Assembly: GCA_001600635.1 (NCBI GenBank)
Contig: BCKL01000004.1
Span: 437,667-474,308 of the forward strand
DNA length: 36,642 nt
Source: Leucosporidium creatinivorum
Taxonomy: Eukaryota; Basidiomycota; Microbotryomycetes; Leucosporidiales; Leucosporidiaceae
Direction: 5' to 3'
Shown here: piece after piece, positions 30,482 through 36,642 of the stretch
Layout: each line of letters starts with the position of its first letter
Numbering within the stretch: position 1 is the stretch's first letter
Translations under genes and position numbers: made by a program
The notes under the pieces: model-generated
What the model was told of the DNA's origin: nothing
What the model saw: the letters and a program-made list of their open reading frames with translations, nothing else
Database searches by the model: none

Positions 30482-32822
30482 ATGCGGTTCGGAAAACGAG
30501 CGCGGGAAGGGAGCGAGGAGCGAGAGCTGGAGGGTGTGAAGGGACGGCCGCCGATTCTGCTGGGCATAAGGTCTTGTGAGTCAATTCGCACCTCTTACCA
30601 TTCATCGGCGCTCAGACTGACCACCATCTCGTCCCATTGCAAAGCCACTCCCTTCATCGCTCTCACGGTCGGCTTGGGCGTCATGGTCGATCTGGCTGGA
30701 TAGTGAGTCGGTTTGCTTCACCTTGATGCACGCTCTACCCACCTCGCCGACCCCTGCGTCTCTCGGGACGAGCGGGTGCAGCTTACGCCGAGCTTGAGCC
30801 TTGATCCCTCCTCCATCGCGGCTACTGATCATCCTCCTCCACAGCGGTCTAGTCGTCCCCGTCGTAAGCGTGCATACTCACATACATACCACGAACTCCC
30901 TACTGATCGTCTATCCGCTCTCCATCGCCAGATCCCCTTTCGACTGGAAGCGCTCGGCTATGATCAGGTCGGCGCAAAGACCGGCTGGCTCGTCGCTGCC
31001 TATGCAGGTGGACTGATCGTCAGTAGTCCGCCTATCGCCTACATCGGCGGTACCATGAAGAACCGGCGCCTGCCGTTGATCTTCTTCCTCCTCTTCATGG
31101 CCGGAGGTGAGTTTGGTCGGGTTTGAGGCTATGAGCCTTCTACTTGAGCTAATGTCTTCCTGTCTTCGCAGCTATCATCCTGTTCATGGAAACCGCATCG
31201 TTCACTGCATTAGTCATCAGTCGAGTTCTGCAGAGAGTTCTGGTCGACTCGGCCTTGCTGTCGGGAGGATCGCTGACCTCTCTACCCACGCGCAGAGGAA
31301 TCTCCGGAACCGGTATATGGACCTTAGGACTTGCTCTCGTAACCGACTCTGTACCCGAAGCTCGCGTTGGCATCGTCATGGGGTGCGCCGAGTTTCTCGC
31401 TTGCTCGTCGCTGCTCGCTTTGCTCGACTGCTTACCCAAATGCACGCTTCCAGATACGTTATGATTGGATTCTCAGTCGGCCAATTGATCGGTCCACCAA
31501 TCGGCGGTGTCCTATACGAGCGTCTCGGCTACCGAGCTCCATTCGTCTTCGCTCTTTGCCTCGGTAAGCTCGTTCGCGCGGCTCGGCGCACGACTTGAGG
31601 CTAATGCTTCTCATACCCGTACAGTCTTCGTCGACATGGTCCTTCGTCTCCTCGTCGTCGAGAAGCACGTCGCCGTCAAGTGGGTGGAAGCCGGTCTCGT
31701 CGATGTCCCCAACTTTGAAGCGCCCGGCTACCTCTCGCCTGCCGCCAAGGAGAAGCTCGCCAAAGCTGAAGGAAAGACGGTCGAGGAGCTTTCCGAACCT
31801 ATCGGATCAGCGCGCGACGAGCATGGCCGCAAGGAGGAGACCAACACTTGGGCCGGCTTCCTCACCATCTGCACTTCCATGCGGCCGGTCACCCTCTTCC
31901 TCCTCACCGCACTGAACGGCGTCACCCTAGGAGGTCTTCTCGACTCGACAATGACGCTGTATCTCGAGGATCTGTACAACATGAACTCGCTCGGCGCTGG
32001 ACTCACGTTCCTCGGGCTCATCATTCCAACAATTTTCGTCAGTCCCCTCGCCGGCTGGGCCTGCGACCGGTGGGGCGCCAAAGGCATCGCTATCTTCGGA
32101 GTCCTCCTCTCCATCCTCGCCTTCCCCCTCCTCATCATTCGGGGACCGCTTCCGCTGTTCATCTTCTTCCTCGTCCTCCTCGGTGAGTCGTCCCCTTTGC
32201 GCTCTTGGCTACGCGCTGACCAGACCTTGCACCATAGGTATCTCGCTGTCAAGTTTCCTCACGCCCACCACTCGTGAGTGTCTCTCGACATCGACTTGCA
32301 ATCCGCCGTTGAGCTGATCTTCGCCGAGCAGATGATCTCTCGGTCGTCGTGGCCGAGACGCCTGGCCTACCATCTACTTACGCTTACGGGATCTTCAACA
32401 TGATGGTGCGCTGCTTCTTGCTCACACTTACTCGGCTTCGCCGTGCTGACGGTCCTCGTCTACTCGTTCGCCGCCTTGCCCTCCCCTCTCACGTTCTTCT
32501 CGCCGCCCTCCATCTCGACCATCACCTCCCGCCATCTCCTCACACGTCACAGTACTCTATTGGATCCTTCGTCGGACCGATCATGGCCGGGCAGATCATC
32601 AACGCGGTCCAGGTTCGGCGAGGATGGTTGATCATGATCCTCATCTGCACAGCACTATCGGTGGCACTTCTTCCTTTCTGTTACATGTACATCGGGGGAC
32701 CTGTATCGTGGTGGAGGGCAAGGAAGCAGTCGCAGGAGTCAGGCGAGGGAGTTGAGATGGAGCAGGAGCAGAGCGAGGAGCGAGATGGTCGGTTAGCGCA
32801 GACATCGGCACCACAGCTGTAG
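30482..32822 (+). CDS. Major facilitator superfamily transporter (DHA1/vesicular amine transporter-like)
   Basis: Twelve-segment drug or amine/proton antiporter type. Exons: 30482-30575, 30645-30702, 30845-30863, 30932-31106, 31172 to about 31229, 31296-31382, 31454-31563, 31625-32182, 32238-32273, 32332-32405, 32553-32822, about 512 aa. Segments in order include FIALTVGLGVMVDLAGYGLVVPVIPF, GWLVAAYAGGLIVSSPPIAYIG (loop GGTMKNRRLPL), LFMETASFTALVISRVLQ, GISGTGIWTLGLALVTDSV, YVMIGFSVGQLIGPPIGGVL, a long cytosolic loop, TLFLLTALNGVTLGGLLDST, FLGLIIPTIFVSPLAGW, YSIGSFVGPIMAGQIINAV, and a charged Gln/Glu tail. The intron between SRVLQ and GISGTG keeps a branch site and acceptor but has no GT donor at the expected point; a GC donor (31230) or in-frame retention are the options. 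Substrate unknown. Confidence 0.85.
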
Positions 32823-33028
32823 CTTGTTACATCGCCTGTTCCCGGTAATAGATCTTAATAGACACACTCATGCAGTCCTTCACAGGAGCGTAAGGCAGCG
32901 GAACCGACGCTCGGCGAAGCGTACGAAGAGACCTCCGAGAACCGCTCGCCGACCGCTCGCTGACCCAGCTCACGTTCTCACGTTCGAAGTACTCTTAACA
33001 GCCCTTTCATCCCGTTCTACTCCAGCCC

Positions 33029-34247
33029 TTAGTTCTCCAATAGCCACTTCTCGACCTCCCAGGCTCCTCCCCACTGAACCGGCGTACACTTGAGCGGCGA
33101 CGTCTCGGCGTCCTTCACAATGCGACGGGAAAGCTCGCGGTACATGCGAACGAGTGCGACGTCTTGGCTGTTGGTGTTGGTGCGCGAGGTGGGATTGGAT
33201 TGGCGAAGAAGGGATGAAGGAAGAAGGGGCGAACGGAAGACCGGGGTCAGCGAGAGAATGGCGAGCTGTAGAGAGCGCAGCGCTCACCTGCGCAGACGGA
33301 GAAGAGGGCAGAAGTCGTTTCCACCATCTCCAACGTAGACCACGCGGTCCCATGACTCCCATCCTCCGTTACGGGCCATGAAGGCATCGAGCTCGGCGCC
33401 TGCAGGTCAAGGAGATGCAGTTAGCAAGATGCGAGAGCAGAATATAGTACAGAGGAGCTCACCCTTGCACATGTTGGCACTGCAGCCGACCTTGCAGCCG
33501 TGCTGCTCGCCCGAGGGGTCGACTCGGCGCTTGAGCTGGAGGAGGCCGTTGTCGAGGAACTCGGCGGGGTTGGTGATGATCTCCTCGAAGAAGTTCTCCA
33601 TGTGGTGGTGCTGTTGTTCAGCGAAGTCGGAGCAAGCAATAATCAGCGTTCAGTACAGAGATCGGTTTGGACCGAGTCAAGCCGGAGGGGTCCAAGCTCA
33701 CCTTGAGGATGGTGTTGATGTAGACGCTGTTCGAGTTGGACAAGCAGAGGAACCTGGTGGTAGTCTCGGTGCGAGCCTTGGCCTTTTGCACACCACGGAT
33801 CATGGCAGGGTGCTGCACCAAGGGGAACGCAAAGATTAGCTCCGCCGGGCACCGTCTAGAGTCCTACAGAGGTGTACGTACGACAGGGAGACCTTGGAGG
33901 ACCTCAACAATCTGTTCGCGCGTTGCTCCCTGCTCATGCAGGCGAACGAGGTGCTGGGCGCTATTGCATCGGCGCGGAGAAGGAGGGGGCGGCAGGTCAG
34001 CTCTCGCTCTTCTTGTAGTCGGGTAGATGGGCTCTGGGCGAGCAGGCCACCTCAGCTGAGGGCTATCAGACTACTCACACGTTGTCGGTCCATTGGGTCG
34101 TCTTCTTGGCCTCACGGAGCTGGACGCGGAGCTCGGGAGCCAGTACTTCAAAGACGTAGCGGTCTGTATCCTGATCACAGAAGCTCCAATCGAAGTCAAA
34201 TGTCACCAAAGTGCGGGCGGGGCGGGCGGGGCGGGGCGGGCGGACAT
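33029..34247 (-). CDS. HAD-family phosphatase, PHOSPHO1-like (phosphoethanolamine/phosphocholine phosphatase type)
   Basis: Cytosolic magnesium-dependent phosphatase of the haloacid dehalogenase superfamily. Exons: start-34079, 33960-33882, 33812-33702, 33610-33463, 33399-33288, 33167-33029; about 235-240 aa. Motif I is TFDFDWSFCDQDTD (DxDxS form, as in fungal members), motif II sits in FLCLSNSNS, and motif IV is YVGDGGNDFCPLL. In between are LPVHPAMIRG and a Cys cluster (CKVGCSANMCKG). The tail reads CTPVQWGGAWEVEKWLLEN. The start is a problem: the only nearby ATG (34247-34245) precedes a GC-repeat tract and is one base out of frame with motif I, while the motif I frame has no ATG upstream. 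Either the tract has a sequence error, a real indel, or a non-ATG start is used. The gene diverges from the FKBP gene. Confidence 0.85.
34212..34243. repeat. G-run tract at the phosphatase start (G-quadruplex-like)
   Basis: The plus strand shows six runs of three or four G separated by single C. For the phosphatase gene (minus strand) it is the C-rich coding strand, and it encodes a Pro/Arg/Ala-rich start. Such tracts fold into quadruplexes in vitro and slip in sequencing and replication. Confidence 0.85.
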
Positions 34248-34404
34248 TTTGTAGGAGAGCAGAGAGGAGGCGGAGCGCAAGAAAGGTCGGCGCCGTAAAG
34301 TTCGAAGGCAGAGGCTCAAACGTGGGTTCCTCTTCCCCCACACACTCCTCTCCTCTTCCCACCTCCGTGAGCTACAGCAGGACCATCATACAGACCTACA
34401 GAGC

Positions 34405-34412
34405 TATTTAAA
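34405..34412. promoter_or_regulatory. TATTTAAA element between divergent genes
   Basis: TATTTAAA reads as TTTAAATA on the other strand, so it can serve as a TATA-type box in both directions. It is 87 bp before the FKBP start (34499) and about 158 bp before the phosphatase ATG. Use by either gene is an inference. Confidence 0.5.
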
Positions 34413-34498
34413 CTGACCCATCCTGCTCCCATCTCGCTGCGCTCCTTGCTCCGCACACCCTTCCTATCGTTTCACTTTCTTCAGCGCAACTCTTCACC

Positions 34499-36642
34499 AT
34501 GTCTCTCATCCTCGGCCTTTGGTGAGCTGCAGCTCTCGTAACATATTATACGAGCTTGCGCTAACCGCTACTGCTGTACAGGTCCATCGTCCTCCAGCCT
34601 GGACAGACCTTCTCCCAGACCACCACCCCCGTTAGTTCTCTCGCTCTTCTTCTTGCATCGATACAGCGCTGACAAGCTCGGTTCGACCTTCACTACAACA
34701 GGCCATCCAGATCACCAACATCTCGGTACGTGGCAGACGCTCTGAATGAGAATTTGACCGCGTCTTTCAACTTTGGGTCCGCAAAACTGACCCTTCTCCG
34801 CTTTTCTTTGCGCTTCTACCACCCTACAGTTCGGTGCCGAGGTCAAGGGCGACGCTCGCACTGTCGTCAGCATCAAGTACCCCGAGTTTGAGCAGGGATC
34901 CGACGACGAGGACGAGTCCGAGGATGAGGATGAGGACGACGACGCCGAGATCAAGCTTCCCAAGCTCATCACCAAGGAGGCCGTCCTTGCCATCCTCAAG
35001 CCCAACGTCGTACGTATTCTATAGTCCCCTGGGCTCCAAGACCGAAGCGTTAACCAGCAATCTACCTACAGACTGAGCAGGTTTCCGTCAACATCTCGCT
35101 CGTCGAGGATGTCGAGGTCGTCGAGTTCTCCGTCACTGGACCCAAGTAGGCTCCCCATCACTTTGTGATCAAGAGTACCACTGATCGAGCTCTGCACGCC
35201 ACAGCGCCGTCCACGTCGTCGGTCACTACGTTCGCCAGGAGGACTTTGACCAGGAGCCCTACTCGGATGAGGAGTACGGATCCGGAGACGAGGAGATTGA
35301 CTCGGACGAGTTCGACGAGGACGACTCTGAGCTCGAGGGTGTCTCCGGCATGATCGGCGAGGACTCTGATGAGGAGATGGACGAGGGCAGGTTCGAGGAG
35401 CTCAAGGAGGAGCTCAAGAAGAACGCGTGCGTGTCTCTCTGCATCTCTTTAGCTTTCGTTTGCGCGCGGTTTTGGTTCTTCGTTTTGCTCTTTGTTGTTT
35501 CCTTCCCTCGGGGAGGAGCAGGAAGCGCTAACAAGTTCATCTCCCACCGCCGCAAGCGAGAAGCACATGTCGTCGAACCTCGAACCTAACACTGTCCTCC
35601 CTCCAACTCTCCCTACTCCCATCTCCAACACCACCGACCCTACTCCTACCACTCCCGCCCCTCTCGCCGCGCCCGCTGCGACCGCCGAATCGTCTTCCTC
35701 TTCGTCCGAATCCGAATCCGACGACGACTCGAAACTCGCTACGACTACTGTCCCTCCCACCGACGATACGCCCATGGCCGATATCACCATCAACGTCGTC
35801 GCCGCTACGCCTGCTGTCGACTCGGACGCTTCCGTCACCGCTTCGATTGGCACCCTTCCCTGCGCCGTCGCTACTTCCGCTCCTGCCACCACTCCCGCTA
35901 CGACCTCGATTCTCGCTCCTCCTACGCCCATGACCGCCTCCCAAAAACGCCGTGAACGCAAACGCCGCAACAGCAACTCGAAGAAGCGCGTCGCCGAGGT
36001 TGAGGCCGAGGCTCCCTCCTCCGCCGCCGCCTCCGGAGCCGACGACTCGACCACCCTCTCCAAGAACCAGAAGAAGAAGCTCGCCAAGAAGCTCAAGGGA
36101 CCCGATGGAGCCGCCGCTGCCGCCCCCGCCGCCGTCGAGTCGCCCAAGCCCGCCGAGAAGGCCGCCGCTGCCCCCAAGAAGGAGGCTCCCAAGACCCAGA
36201 CCCTCCCCGGAGGACTCATCATCACCGATGCCAAGAAGGGAGACGGACCCGTCGCCAAGTCTGGCAAGAAGATTGGCATGAGGTACATCGGCAAGCTCGA
36301 GAACGGCAAGGTGAGTCCTTCTTTCGGTTCTGTGGAGGCGCTACGGCTTCGCGTCGCGCCTAGGCTTCCTACTGATACTACCTTGCGTTCCCGACGTCCG
36401 CAGATCTTCGATTCGAACACCAAGGGCTCGCCTCTTACCTTCACTTTGGGTCGCGGCGAGGTCAGTTTCTGTCGAAGGTCTGCTCGTAGCGCCCGCACTT
36501 CCTGACATACACCTTCATATTCAGGTTATCTCGGGCTGGGAGAAGGGTATTGTCGGAATGCAGGTGGGCGGCGAGCGCAAGCTTACCATTCGTGCGTCTT
36601 TCTGAGCTCCGTAGGGCCTCGCCGGACCTCTCCGCCGAGCGC
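34499..36642 (+). CDS. FPR4: Nucleolar FKBP-type prolyl isomerase (Fpr3/Fpr4-like), 3' end outside window
   Basis: Histone chaperone and peptidyl-prolyl isomerase of the nucleolus. Nine exons seen (34499-34521, 34582-34630, 34702-34725, 34830-35009, 35072-35145, 35205-35426, 35557-36310, 36404-36460, 36525-36591), then a GTGCGT donor; at least 483 aa. The nucleoplasmin-like domain starts [16 protein letters not shown] and contains an acidic run at about 56-73 ([17 protein letters not shown]). A second acidic block ([19 protein letters not shown]) follows, then a Ser/Thr/Pro-rich region and a Lys-rich block ([13 protein letters not shown], about 355-370). The FKBP domain begins about 409 with [14 protein letters not shown] and continues [33 protein letters not shown] and [12 protein letters not shown]. 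The remaining FKBP part lies beyond the right edge. Exons 1-3 are tiny (23, 49, 24 nt). The intron 6 acceptor is AAG at 35556, after branch site GCTAAC. Confidence 0.93.

Noticed and set aside
35449-36498. 349-codon open frame antisense to the FKBP gene
   Set aside because: It is a shadow of the Ala/Ser/Pro-rich FKBP exon 7; GC-rich coding sequence gives long antisense frames throughout this window (also 1155-1838 against GLN4 and 2495-3271).
1-36642. Transposons, LTR-type elements, CRISPR arrays or a biosynthetic gene cluster
   Set aside because: No reverse transcriptase, integrase, transposase or terminal-repeat pattern, no regularly spaced repeats, and no core biosynthetic enzyme were found; the single ABM gene alone does not indicate a cluster.

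Overview
The window is nuclear DNA of a GC-rich, intron-dense fungus. The genes have 2 to 11 exons, introns are mostly 45 to 150 nt, donors are mostly GTGAGT/GTGAGC/GTGCGT, and most introns carry a branch site close to GCTGACC shortly before the acceptor. Gene density, the C-rich codon choice (CTC, TCC, GCC, ACC) and the gene set (RAM-network Sog2, GH128 glucanases, GT15 mannosyltransferase, Mmc1-like protein) fit a basidiomycete yeast, perhaps of the Microbotryomycetes (Rhodotorula/Sporobolomyces/Leucosporidium kind). The lineage is an inference from style, not from a marker gene.

Layout, left to right. 1-1262: an exact copy of the first exon and leader of the amino acid permease found at 14-17 kb, then an intron-containing tRNA-Arg(ACG). 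1263-6439: cytosolic glutaminyl-tRNA synthetase (-) and a mitochondrial dynamin-related Mmc1-like protein (+), diverging from a 112 bp spacer. 6783-11537: the leucine-rich-repeat RAM-pathway protein Sog2 (-). 12389-13829: oligosaccharyltransferase subunit Ost3/6 (-). 14128-14184: an orphan C-terminal fragment of a GT15 mannosyltransferase gene. 14404-16851: a YAT-family amino acid permease (-). 18558-20544: an intact GT15 mannosyltransferase with an 11-nt microexon (+). 20944-22145: ribosome biogenesis factor Brx1 (-). 22580-24045: a drug/metabolite-transporter-superfamily carrier (+). 24439-28374: two tandem GH128 glucanases (+). 28593-29020: a small ABM-domain protein (-). 30482-32822: a major facilitator transporter (+). 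33029-34247: a HAD phosphatase of the PHOSPHO1 type (-). 34499 to the right edge: an Fpr3/4-type nucleolar FKBP prolyl isomerase (+), cut by the window.

Functionally this is a mixed housekeeping region, not a single system. Some themes recur: secretory glycosylation and the cell wall (Ost3/6, GT15, two GH128 enzymes, and Sog2, which steers polarity and wall remodelling), translation and ribosome assembly (tRNA-Arg, GlnRS, Brx1, Fpr3/4), and solute transport (permease, DMT, MFS). I see no clear new multi-gene system. The most unusual items are gene-structure oddities: the exact exon-1 duplication that stops at a splice donor, the orphan mannosyltransferase tail, an 11-nt microexon carrying the conserved WGD, a row of phase 1-1 exons building a Thr-rich linker, an MFS intron without a usable GT donor, and a G-quadruplex-like GC tract across which the phosphatase start is out of frame. 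Exon boundaries were placed by hand from splice signals and reading-frame continuity; for most genes the summed exons close exactly in frame.
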